Shown here in pieces: positions 34,686 through 43,164 of a stretch of DNA of 64,000 bases; the stretch's first letter is position 1, and the number at the start of each line of letters is the position of its first letter. Under the pieces are notes generated by a model that saw only the letters and a program-made list of their open reading frames with translations, did no database searches and was not told the DNA's origin. The stretch comes from an uncultured bacterium (GTDB lineage Bacteria; Hydrogenedentota; Hydrogenedentia; Hydrogenedentales; CAILVY01): assembly GCA_937951485.1 (NCBI GenBank), contig CALEDJ010000025.1, positions 1-64,000 on the forward strand, read 5' to 3'. The translations under genes and the position numbers were made by a program.

Positions 34686-37232
34686 CTACTCCAGAACTGT
34701 AACGCAGGCGCTCCGCCGGCGATCAACATGAAATTCCTCGAAAAGTTGTTCGAGGGTGTCCGAAAACGCATGCAAGTAGACCGCGCTGCCATATAGCAGT
34801 TCCGGATTCAGGGCAAGCGCGCGCCGCAACGCTTCCTGCGCGACGCTGCGATCACCCGCTGTCAACAACGCTTTGCCCAGAAAATGCCAGGCACAGGATG
34901 ATCCGGGAGATGATTCGGTAATTGCGCGCCATCCCGCGACGCGCGCCCGCAAGCCGCCCCGTCGTTCAAAAAAATCATCCAGGGCATTGGCGGCGACAGG
35001 TTCGTGGGGATTCGCAGAGAGCAGCATTTCCAAGTTTCGCTGCGCCGCATCCGTGTCTCCCGCCTTTTCCTGAAGCGCAGCCAATTCCAGAACGGTTTCC
35101 ATGCGCCAAGGTTCGACTTGCGCCGCTTCCTGCAACAGATGCAGGGCCTCAGCATTCGCGCCCGATGAGGCCATCTCCCGCGCACGACGGCGTAGTTGCT
35201 GGTGATATGACTCACCGTATGGCACAAAACAGGGATTGACATCCTTCTGTCTCCATTGGATTTGCTGTGATCGCCGCATTGCAAGGGGCGGTTCGGGAAT
35301 GCCGATATTCATGATCAACCCGAAGGCTCCAATATGGCGCACCGTGTGCATGGCGCGCAGTTCCAGCCCTGAATCGTCAGGCAGCAGGATGCCGCGAAAA
35401 CGACTCCATCGCCTGAGGTCCACTGATTCATAAACAGGCAGGAAATAGCGGATAGCGCCTTCACCGGGCAAATAATCGGGGTATGCGGTAAGTTTGTGTG
35501 AGAAATCATGTATTCCTTCATAGAGAACCGAAAAGCACGGTACATGGCCCGATATATCAAAATCCAGAACGACATAGGATGTAAGAAATGTCTTTTCCTC
35601 CCACAGCGGACCTTCCGGGCGAAGCGCCAGGGGCTTCATTGGACAATAGAGACGTCCTGCCGGGTCGTTTCTTGCCGACATTTCAACTGGCTGCAACTCA
35701 GCGGCGGCGCACTGCGCCACCAGGGCATCTACTTGACGCATCTGGATATAACGTGCGACATGGAGGGGTGCGGCGATAATCAGCACTGCGGCGCCAGCGA
35801 AGATGGCCGTATTCCGCAGAGAACGCCCCTGCCATTGTCGCGGCCTAAGAGCGTCCTCCAGGAGGTTTCGACGCGGGTCTGAGCGACGCCGCGCCCGGAC
35901 GGTGGCGAGAATCCAGTCGGCCGACAGCCCGGCGAACCAATACGGTGCGAATGCCAGATGGAAACTGTGCCGGTACAAGTACTGGAGGCTTGTGACTCCG
36001 GCGTAATAGGCAAGGAAAAAAGCAACGAACGCCGCCAATCGCAGATTCCTGCCGGCCATGCACAGCAAGGTCGCGGCGGCAAGAAGCACCCACAGCGCAT
36101 TGGGCGATTTTGAATAGGTGGGGACGCCGCTTAGCACTTGTGCCACCGCCCCCCAACTTCGTGTAATTATATCTCCGGGAAATGTGCACGCCATTGCGAC
36201 CAGAAAATCCCGTTTGGCGCGATCGGGATACAGGCGGTATTTTTCCATGAAAACGGCAGAATCGTTCGTCCTTTCCGCAAAACTCATGGCGGTTTCGCTG
36301 GCATAGAGGTCGTGCAGAACGTAGATGCGTTCATAGGAAGCGCGGGACAATCCTGCGTTGTCATCCGAAACGGTGGCCAATCCCATGATCATGTCGTGAT
36401 AGCCGAGCGTGCCATGTTCCTGAAAACTTTTCAGAATGGGCCAGGCAGCGAGGAAAAACGCGGCCAGCATCAGAGCAGCACCCGCAAGCCGTTCCATGAT
36501 GGCAACGCGCATTGGAGGCCGTGCACACACCAAAGGGACCAGTCCGGCGGGCAACAGAAACACCATGAGATCGCGGCGGAATCCCAAGCCGATGCCGATG
36601 ACCAGCCCCAGCAGCGCGCACATTGCCCAGAACCAGCGGGTGCGGCGCGGTCTGACAATGATTGTTCCAAGGATGATCAACGTCGCAATGATGAACGGCG
36701 CTTTGGCGAAGTCGCGCAGGGTGGGCAATATCACCAGCGGGGCGGGAGACGCAATAAATGCGGCCGCAACCGTGGCCGCGAACGGGCGCCGCATGGCCAG
36801 ACGCGCCACCCCATAGATCAGCAACACGGTCAGCACATAAAACAAAACGCACACACCGCGCACCACATCCCATGAAACACCAAAGCACCGCCACGCCGCG
36901 CCGACCGTCCAGATCAGATACTGGTGATATTGCTGGTAGACATCCAGAGGCTGAAACTGCAAATTGTCCGGCAGCAGGTTCGCGGGAAAGGTCATTTCCT
37001 GAAAATCGAGAAAGGCGCGCAGTCCCGGAACATCGGCGGGTTCCACATTGACCAACCCGTGCCCATGCCCCATCATCAGCGAAGGAATATACAGGTCGTT
37101 GGTAAGCGATCCCGCCGGACCCTGCCAGTCGGACAACGCCCGCACCGCTGTCATGGCGGCGAGCAATGTCAGTACAGCGACAAATGGGATATCCCCGAAG
37201 CGCCGATATGCGCAGATGACCGGGCTGTTCAT
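34686..37232 (-). CDS. Polytopic membrane protein (GT-C-like) with C-terminal TPR domain
   Basis: About 848 residues. The first 460 contain about ten to twelve membrane helices with a large N-terminal loop, as in dolichyl/undecaprenyl-phosphate-dependent GT-C glycosyltransferases. I do not see a clear acidic DxD/ExD signature in the first loop, so this is tentative. Residues about 500-700 form a soluble extracytoplasmic part. The tail has TPR-like units (ARRARE..GANAEALHLLQEAA, METVLELAALQEKAGDTDAA). The upstream in-frame extension would be made of 9-bp repeat sequence, so the Met at 37232 is preferred. It probably handles surface polysaccharide or protein glycosylation. Confidence 0.65.
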   Translation of the reverse strand: MNSPVICAYRRFGDIPFVAVLTLLAAMTAVRALSDWQGPAGSLTNDLYIPSLMMGHGHGLVNVEPADVPGLRAFLDFQEMTFPANLLPDNLQFQPLDVYQQYHQYLIWTVGAAWRCFGVSWDVVRGVCVLFYVLTVLLIYGVARLAMRRPFAATVAAAFIASPAPLVILPTLRDFAKAPFIIATLIILGTIIVRPRRTRWFWAMCALLGLVIGIGLGFRRDLMVFLLPAGLVPLVCARPPMRVAIMERLAGAALMLAAFFLAAWPILKSFQEHGTLGYHDMIMGLATVSDDNAGLSRASYERIYVLHDLYASETAMSFAERTNDSAVFMEKYRLYPDRAKRDFLVAMACTFPGDIITRSWGAVAQVLSGVPTYSKSPNALWVLLAAATLLCMAGRNLRLAAFVAFFLAYYAGVTSLQYLYRHSFHLAFAPYWFAGLSADWILATVRARRRSDPRRNLLEDALRPRQWQGRSLRNTAIFAGAAVLIIAAPLHVARYIQMRQVDALVAQCAAAELQPVEMSARNDPAGRLYCPMKPLALRPEGPLWEEKTFLTSYVVLDFDISGHVPCFSVLYEGIHDFSHKLTAYPDYLPGEGAIRYFLPVYESVDLRRWSRFRGILLPDDSGLELRAMHTVRHIGAFGLIMNIGIPEPPLAMRRSQQIQWRQKDVNPCFVPYGESYHQQLRRRAREMASSGANAEALHLLQEAAQVEPWRMETVLELAALQEKAGDTDAAQRNLEMLLSANPHEPVAANALDDFFERRGGLRARVAGWRAITESSPGSSCAWHFLGKALLTAGDRSVAQEALRRALALNPELLYGSAVYLHAFSDTLEQLFEEFHVDRRRSACVTVLE

Positions 37233-37307
37233 GGCGCTGCAATCCTTCAGGCGTCTGATTTTCCAGGGTGCGTTTTGCAAGGGGCACTCGGGAGGTTCTT
37301 CGTGTCT

Positions 37308-37334
37308 GTCGGACAAGTCGGACAGGTCGGACAA
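37308..37334. repeat. 9-bp tandem repeat (GTCGGACAA)
   Basis: Three units GTCGGACAA, GTCGGACAG and GTCGGACAA stand in exact 9-bp register between two leftward genes. The same core (GTCCGACAA/GTCGGACCA) recurs at 57117 and 61646. Confidence 0.8.
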
Positions 37335-37374
37335 GCCAGGCGACCCGAATGCGGTGCGGTGTGTCCGTTCATGG

Positions 37375-38793
37375 CTATTCTACCGACACAGGTGTCCAAT
37401 AGCGGTCATAAAGCCGCTCGGTCTGGCCTTGGAGCGCGCGGAGCCGGTCCACCGCAGTCTCATCGCCCGCGGCGTACTGGATCATCAACCGGCCCTCCTC
37501 AAAGCAGAGTTCATCGTGTTGCGGAAACACTTCGCGCAGCAGAAACATGGTGTATTTAACCAGCCGAAAGGGACCATAAACACGCGGCAAGGTGCCCGCC
37601 GGCGCTTCGACCGCCACCGATCTCTGGTCCTTGATCGCGGCAATGAGATCAGCCGCGTCCGGAGACGGCGCGAAACATACGGTGAAATAGCGGCCAAAGT
37701 CATCACTGCCCTCAACCCAGTGTGTGTCGCTGACGCCGCAGATCGCGATACGCCGCCCTCTGGCGCGTTCTTCCTGGTATCTGGCGACCTGGATCGCGTT
37801 GATGTCCCGCGCGTGCGACGATTCCCAGTCGGAGCCACTGATCATTTCCAGCGCGTCGAAAACCTCCGTTTCGAATAAGTAGTTCAGCAGTGCTTCTTCC
37901 ACATTGTACCGGTTGCCGGTAACCCAATAAGGGTGACAGAGCATACTCAGGCCGCCGCGTTCGCGGATGCGTGCGGACGCCCACACGCACGCTGCATAGT
38001 GAAACCTGTTCACGTGGGGCGGAGTGGGGGGGAGCGACTCCATCAAGATCGCGACTTCCGCGCGATACGTGGTCTCGTCGTCCCGATACAATTCCGTGAT
38101 GCCGGCGTTCGCGCTGAAACTGACAATGTGGACCGGATTGTCCGGTGTGTGCACCTCTTCGCCGGGGTAAATGCGCAGATCGATCGGAAGACCGGCGAAA
38201 GCCTCCCGCGCCTCAATGGACGTGTCATACAAATGATGGTCGGTCAGCGCCATGAAATCCAATCCGGCGCGGCGGCACGCTCCCGCGACGTACGGCGGCG
38301 ATTCCACCCCGTCGGACCGGTGGCTGTGCATGTGGATATCGCCCTTATACGGGCGCAATGCGTACAAATCCGGCCCAAGCGAATATACATGAAAGATGAC
38401 CGAGCGCCTCTTGTCGCCGCAGGTCTGCTCAATAACGAACATGTGTTCCTGCTCGCCTTCGAACAACATCTTTATCCGGCCCCGTCCATTCTCGGCGGTG
38501 ATCGGTATCTTCGTTCCCGGCGCCCATCCGCCCTTTTGCGGCGGCGCTTCCATCGGCGCATAGGTCAGTTCATAGGTGCAATCCTCGCGGAGGCGTACAT
38601 GATCAAACAGCGGCACAATTTCGATCACAGACTCCTGATCCGCCGGAACAATGCGCGGCAGCACATCGAAATAGCGGTTTTCCGGGCGGATTTGCGCCCC
38701 GCTCGGCAATTTAGGACACAACAAAGGAGAGCCCGCTGCCGTGCCCACCAGGACGATACTGAACATCACGGCAAGTATTCTGAGTCTGCTCAT
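37375..38793 (-). CDS. Exported PHP-domain metal-dependent phosphoesterase-like protein
   Basis: This 472-residue protein has a signal peptide, a beta-rich N-terminal domain and a PHP domain from about residue 155. Metal-site segments are GDIHMHSHRSDG, ALTDHH, YPGEEVH, MLCHPYW and GVSDTHW, which keep the His/Asp/Glu set of active PHP phosphoesterases. The start at 38793 follows AAGGAGGA by 9 bp; a GTG two codons upstream is too close to that site. Exported PHP proteins of this layout are poorly characterised. The gene is on the same strand as, and 142 bp upstream of, the GT-C-like gene. Confidence 0.82.
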   Translation of the reverse strand: MSRLRILAVMFSIVLVGTAAGSPLLCPKLPSGAQIRPENRYFDVLPRIVPADQESVIEIVPLFDHVRLREDCTYELTYAPMEAPPQKGGWAPGTKIPITAENGRGRIKMLFEGEQEHMFVIEQTCGDKRRSVIFHVYSLGPDLYALRPYKGDIHMHSHRSDGVESPPYVAGACRRAGLDFMALTDHHLYDTSIEAREAFAGLPIDLRIYPGEEVHTPDNPVHIVSFSANAGITELYRDDETTYRAEVAILMESLPPTPPHVNRFHYAACVWASARIRERGGLSMLCHPYWVTGNRYNVEEALLNYLFETEVFDALEMISGSDWESSHARDINAIQVARYQEERARGRRIAICGVSDTHWVEGSDDFGRYFTVCFAPSPDAADLIAAIKDQRSVAVEAPAGTLPRVYGPFRLVKYTMFLLREVFPQHDELCFEEGRLMIQYAAGDETAVDRLRALQGQTERLYDRYWTPVSVE

Positions 38794-39144
38794 GAACACA
38801 TTCCTCCTTCGAAACGCATGTCAACCGTTTCTTCGTCGCCGACCGACCCATAAGGCATCTTCCACGCCTGAAATAAGACCGCCGTGGTTAATATGCGCAC
38901 CTGCCCTGCTCTGGACCTGCTCCGCCGCTGTTTCAGATTATCCTGATTTTGCCTGCAAAAACCAGTTCGGCGTGCATCAGCCGAAACAAAGTTCCGGAGT
39001 ATGGTTTCATCTTGCGCAATAACGCCATGACCCTTATACCAACTTCGCCGTTTGCCGTTTGTAATGACAGAATTTCTCAAGAAACACCCGCCTCAGGCAG
39101 GCACACTGCCACGACAATTCCCAACCATCAATCATCGGGCCTCT
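38794..39144. other. Intergenic stretch without recognised features
   Basis: About 350 bp between the PHP gene and the end of the GH116 gene. Short open frames exist but have no family-like sequence or ribosome sites. No tRNA, repeat array or strong hairpin is seen. Confidence 0.45.
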
Positions 39145-41223
39145 TCAGAAACCGCGCGTTGGCGCGTGCGCAGCCGGTCGTCCAAGCGCGGCATGGCCTT
39201 CCTGGTCCAGCGCCTGGAACAGGGTCCACACGCAGGTGTTCGAGTAATAATGAATGCCCCAACTGATTTCCCCGGTGTCGGGCTTGTAGGCCCAGGGGAT
39301 ATTCCACGGGTTTCGCTGGCGCAGGGCGATGTTGGCGTAACTTTCCTCGAAGAGCCGGACCGCCTCCTCGGTGCGGCCCGCGAAGGCGGCCATGGCGCAG
39401 AAGTTCCACACCTCCCCGATGGTAATGACGGCGGAATGCGCCGCAAAAGAATCGTCAATGCTTCCATCGGAGCGGACACCGTTCACCGCGCCGTATTCCG
39501 TGGCGCGGGCATTCAGTCGCAGCACGGCGTCTATCGTGGCGCGCAGTTTTTCCTCCGGTACGATGCGGCCCAGGCCGGCGGTGAAGGCGAACCACTGCCC
39601 GCACAGGGCGTTGGTCAGCGAGGTGTCGCTACGGCGCATGCCGGCGGGGTCGTTGTAGAGGCGGTAGTATTCGCCGGTCCAAAGCAGCCGGTCGAACGCC
39701 TCGGCGGCGCGTTCGCGGGTTTCCCGCATCAGTTCGGCGAAGGTCGCATCGCCCATACGGATTGCGGCGGCTTCCATGGCGTGCAACGCGGCGAGACTGA
39801 TGCTGCCCGTATAGACGCTTGTGCCGTACCACGGCCAAACGTCGTAATACTGGTTGGCGGGGAAGCCGCTGTCACTGCCCGGCGCGTCGTTCACCAGCCC
39901 GTTACCGTCGGTATCCAGGGTCATGGCGAAACGCATCGCGCGCTGCATCGCCGGGTAAACTTCCCGCAGATAGGCGTCGTCGTTCCAGAGTCGGGCGTTG
40001 CGCCAGCAGGTGAGCACAAACTCGGTCGAAACGATGGGCTTCTGCAGGTCCCACATCGGCGTCCGTGTGCCCATCGGGGTCCCGAAACCAAAGGCGATTT
40101 GCCCGGATTCCGCCTGGGTGCGGATGAATTCCCGCATCGTCGCTTTTTCACATTCCGGCCACAGCAGCGCCAGGGGAAAAGACCCGTTAAAACGGCAGAC
40201 GAACGTTTCGGTGATCGGGCAGCCTGTGAAGGATTCGTTCAGGAAGAATCGTCCGTCGTCCATCCACCACGAATTGCGGCCCAGAATGTACAGACCGTTG
40301 ATCAGCGCATCCTGGAGCATCGGAGGAATGTCGCTGTGGTAGATGCGCTCCTGCCACCGGACAATCGCGGCCTCGATGGCCCTGCCCTGCGGCAACGCGG
40401 CGTCCAGCACCCGCGCGGCGTCCGCATAGGTCGCGGCGTAGCGGTGGCGGAGTCGTTCCCCGTCGCTGGAGTCCCACTCCGGAAAATGCCATGCCAGCGC
40501 GAACAGCACATCGGCGGACTCACCGGGTTGCAGCATCTTCAACGCCGAGCACCACATCAAGGTCTCATCTTTGCCGTGCTGTATTGTCCATCCCTCGCCC
40601 AGCGCGCCGATGGCGTACGATCCCTTCGCGATCCGGCAGGCGAGGCCGTGGCGGGGTGCTTCCGGCTGGGCGGGGTCTTCGCCGAAAAACCGCGCCCTCC
40701 GCACCTCATCCTGCATCGGGTCCCAGTCAAACCGTATGGCTGCCTCCTTGGGCAGTATCCCGCTGTTTTCCACGGTGAAGCGGAAGAAAATCACAGGCAT
40801 TTCGGACGCCGCGTAGTCATGCGGAATCAATGGCGCAAACGCGCGCAAATGAACGCGGGCATCCCTGAATCTGTCGCCGAAATCCACATCGGCGCAGGGG
40901 AAATGCCCCCAGAATCGCAGACCTGTTCGAGGAGGATGCGCGGAAAACATCGGAAATTCCTCGCCTCCGATGCGCAACAGGAAGCCGCAGCGCGGCCCCG
41001 TCGGCGCGGGCGACAGCCAGTTGTTCTCCAGCGTGTTCGCACCAAGGACTCCCGCTGAAGTGAACTCCACAAAGCCGGTACCCAGCGCTCCCAGCGGAAC
41101 CCCTTCGGCGGCGTTGCCGCACTCATACCACACGCCGGATACGGACCCCGCATAGCCCGGGGCGTTAAAAACGGCGATTTCCGACTGTGCATGTAACAAA
41201 AGAAGAGAGATCATGATCGTCAT
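39145..41223 (-). CDS. GH116-family glycosidase (beta-glucosidase/glucosylceramidase-like)
   Basis: About 692 residues with a short signal-like N-terminus (MTIMISLLLLHAQS). The N-terminal beta-domain starts GVPLGALGTGFVEFTSAG, the typical GH116 entry. The alpha/alpha toroid follows with STEFVLTCWRNARLW (region of the catalytic Glu), YLREVYPAMQRAMRFA and PANQYYDVWPWYGTS (region of the catalytic acid Asp). It ends with a GEVWNFCAMAAF segment. The open frame continues 190 codons upstream, but that part overlaps a clear opposite-side neighbour and lacks family sequence, so the start is set at 41223. Substrate could be beta-glucosides or xylosides. Confidence 0.88.
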   Translation of the reverse strand: MTIMISLLLLHAQSEIAVFNAPGYAGSVSGVWYECGNAAEGVPLGALGTGFVEFTSAGVLGANTLENNWLSPAPTGPRCGFLLRIGGEEFPMFSAHPPRTGLRFWGHFPCADVDFGDRFRDARVHLRAFAPLIPHDYAASEMPVIFFRFTVENSGILPKEAAIRFDWDPMQDEVRRARFFGEDPAQPEAPRHGLACRIAKGSYAIGALGEGWTIQHGKDETLMWCSALKMLQPGESADVLFALAWHFPEWDSSDGERLRHRYAATYADAARVLDAALPQGRAIEAAIVRWQERIYHSDIPPMLQDALINGLYILGRNSWWMDDGRFFLNESFTGCPITETFVCRFNGSFPLALLWPECEKATMREFIRTQAESGQIAFGFGTPMGTRTPMWDLQKPIVSTEFVLTCWRNARLWNDDAYLREVYPAMQRAMRFAMTLDTDGNGLVNDAPGSDSGFPANQYYDVWPWYGTSVYTGSISLAALHAMEAAAIRMGDATFAELMRETRERAAEAFDRLLWTGEYYRLYNDPAGMRRSDTSLTNALCGQWFAFTAGLGRIVPEEKLRATIDAVLRLNARATEYGAVNGVRSDGSIDDSFAAHSAVITIGEVWNFCAMAAFAGRTEEAVRLFEESYANIALRQRNPWNIPWAYKPDTGEISWGIHYYSNTCVWTLFQALDQEGHAALGRPAAHAPTRGF

Positions 41224-41317
41224 GGCGGATTTCCCTTCTCGCTGTGTTTCAATATCATAGCGGAATGGGGCATGGAACCGCGAACATCGCGTGATGGGGA
41301 GGAGGCCATCCTCTCTT

Positions 41318-41404
41318 GTTATACCGCTCCTGCGGTGTAACGCAAAGGTATCTGAGATGATGTGCCGCCGGATCATTGCGTTGCCCCGCAGGTGCGGTGC
41401 AACG
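41318..41404. repeat. Pair of GTTGCACCGC-type hairpins
   Basis: GTTATACCGC-TCCT-GCGGTGTAAC (41318-41341) and CGTTGCCCCGC-AGGT-GCGGTGCAACG (41379-41404) are related hairpins with 10-11 bp stems and 4-base loops. A third family member is at 61618-61643. Confidence 0.7.
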
Positions 41405-41440
41405 AGGCCTACAGGTTCTATATGTCCTATCAGGCCTGTT
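41405..41440. repeat. 9-bp tandem repeat (GGTTCTATA type)
   Basis: Units AGGCCTACA, GGTTCTATA, TGTCCTATC and AGGCCTGTT are in 9-bp register. A closely related array, also ending GGCCTGTT, is at 58066-58092. It lies just downstream of pilT. Confidence 0.6.
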
Positions 41441-41461
41441 CTCTCAAAAATATAAGCGTGA

Positions 41462-42952
41462 TTACTTGAGAATTTTCCGGCCTTCGGAGGACTTGATGCC
41501 GGAAATAATGCGCTCAAAGCCTTCCTCGTTGCTGCACGCGGAAATGGCTTCCTCTTTGGTGACCAGGCCCTTTTGATAAAGTTCCACGGCGTACTGGTCG
41601 AAGGTGCGCATGTCGCCGTCAATTTCCATGATCCCGTGGAGTTTGTCGAGGTCTCCCTCCAGAATGGCATCGCGGACGATGGGACGCCCGCCGAGCAGGA
41701 TTTCCACGCAGGGGATACGTCCGCCGCCGATGCGTTTGAGCAGTCGCTGGCAGACGACGCCCTGAAGGGTGTAGGCAATTTCCTGGCGAATAAGGTCACG
41801 CTCGTTTTGCGGGAAATAACTGATCATGCGGTTGATGGTGTCCACGGCGGTGGTCGTGTGCAGGGTGCTGAAGACCAGATGGCCGGTTTCCGCTGCGCTC
41901 AACCCGGCGCGAATGGTGTCAATGTCCCGCATTTCGCCGACCAGGATTACATCGGGGTCTTCGCGAAGCGACCCGCGCAGCGCGTTGGCGAAAGACAGCG
42001 TGTCGCGCCCCACCTGACGTTGCGAGACGATGCTCTGCTTGTCGGTGTACACGTATTCGATGGGGTCTTCGATGGTGATGATGTTCACCTTTCGGGTGGC
42101 GTTGACGTAGTCAACCATGGCCGCCAGCGTGGTGGATTTGCCGCTGCCGGTAACCCCGCAACAAAGGAACAAGCCACGGTGTTTGTGGCAAATCTGCCGG
42201 ACCACGTCCGGGATATGCAGTTTTTCGAAGGGCAGCGGATTTTCCGGGATCAACCGAATGGCAAGGGCGGTGGCGCCGCTTTTAATATAGCCGCTGATAC
42301 GGAGATAACCGATACCCGCCGCGTGGTACTGGAAACTTGATTCCCGTTCGGTTTCCAGCAGGTTCAGTTCGGATTCCCCGCCGAGTTGCAACATGATTTC
42401 GCGCATGTCCTCGGCGGATATCACCGGCATGTCCAGCGGCATCAGATCATTGTCCACCCGGATGAAGGGCCGGTTGCCCGCACGCAGATGAAGGTCCGAC
42501 GCATTACGCTTTCGCATCAACTCGATCATCAAATTGATGTTGAAGCCGGACTTGACATACGAGTCAACATCCAATGTCCAAGTCTTGGACCGCATGGTCT
42601 CTTTCGCGAAGGATTCAACCATTTTGTCCAGCGGCAGCAACTGTGAGATTTGTCGCCATTCAAAAGGCGGGGCCGTCAGACGACAGATGCCGTCCTCCAT
42701 TTTCACCCGTCCGCCGATCTGCGATGATTTCATCGCAGCATCAACCTCTTCGGGATTCACGCCCTCCCGCAGGACGAACGAGACCATCATGTAGTTGACC
42801 CGTTTGCTCAGGTCCGTCCCTTTCGCATGAATGGAGCACCCCGATGTCTTGAAGTGTACTTCAGCAGGCGTGCCGCACTGCCGGATGACCTCGTGCAAGC
42901 CGATGCGGAAAACATCAAGGATTGTACTGCTGGATTGACTGCCGATGAACAT
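41462..42952 (-). CDS. pilT: PilT-like type IV pilus ATPase with N-terminal extension
   Basis: This 496-residue protein has a C-terminal PilT/VirB11-type ATPase: RKRNASDLHLRAGNRPFIRV, Walker A GVTGSGKST, Asp box IITIEDPIEYVY, Walker B DPDVILVGEMRD, His box TGHLVFSTLHTTTAVDTINR, and a PilT-like tail with CVEILLGGRPIVRDAI. PilT proteins are about 345-370 residues; here about 130 additional N-terminal residues form an unrecognised domain. PilT powers pilus retraction in the cytoplasm. No other pilus assembly gene is adjacent, although DUF1559 prepilin-like genes occur at 44741 (relic) and 56073. Confidence 0.9.
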   Translation of the reverse strand: MFIGSQSSSTILDVFRIGLHEVIRQCGTPAEVHFKTSGCSIHAKGTDLSKRVNYMMVSFVLREGVNPEEVDAAMKSSQIGGRVKMEDGICRLTAPPFEWRQISQLLPLDKMVESFAKETMRSKTWTLDVDSYVKSGFNINLMIELMRKRNASDLHLRAGNRPFIRVDNDLMPLDMPVISAEDMREIMLQLGGESELNLLETERESSFQYHAAGIGYLRISGYIKSGATALAIRLIPENPLPFEKLHIPDVVRQICHKHRGLFLCCGVTGSGKSTTLAAMVDYVNATRKVNIITIEDPIEYVYTDKQSIVSQRQVGRDTLSFANALRGSLREDPDVILVGEMRDIDTIRAGLSAAETGHLVFSTLHTTTAVDTINRMISYFPQNERDLIRQEIAYTLQGVVCQRLLKRIGGGRIPCVEILLGGRPIVRDAILEGDLDKLHGIMEIDGDMRTFDQYAVELYQKGLVTKEEAISACSNEEGFERIISGIKSSEGRKILK

Positions 42953-43164
42953 AGACCACCTTCATAACGCCGCAGAACGCAGACCTCGCGGTTGGTTTCA
43001 AGGGGAGGGAAGCATAGCACAAGACGTTCAGGACAGTCAAAAGCCGCGCGCGCTTGACATTGTAGTCGCATTTGCGCGAATCTGTAGGAAATGGAAGGCC
43101 GGTCGGGTGAGGCAAGCCTGCGACCGGCGTGTGCGGCCAAACCATTACCAAAGGGAGGCATCTC

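Noticed and set aside
37233-37334. 34-residue N-terminal extension of the GT-C-like protein
   Set aside because: It would be translated largely from the 9-bp repeat array; the Met at 37232 sits just before the first membrane segment.
41224-41799. Upstream extension of the GH116 frame
   Set aside because: It crosses hairpin repeats and overlaps the pilT 3' end in another frame, and has no GH116 similarity.
43054-43082. TTGACA box upstream of the peroxidase gene
   Set aside because: No acceptable -10 hexamer at 16-18 bp spacing, so I do not call a promoter.
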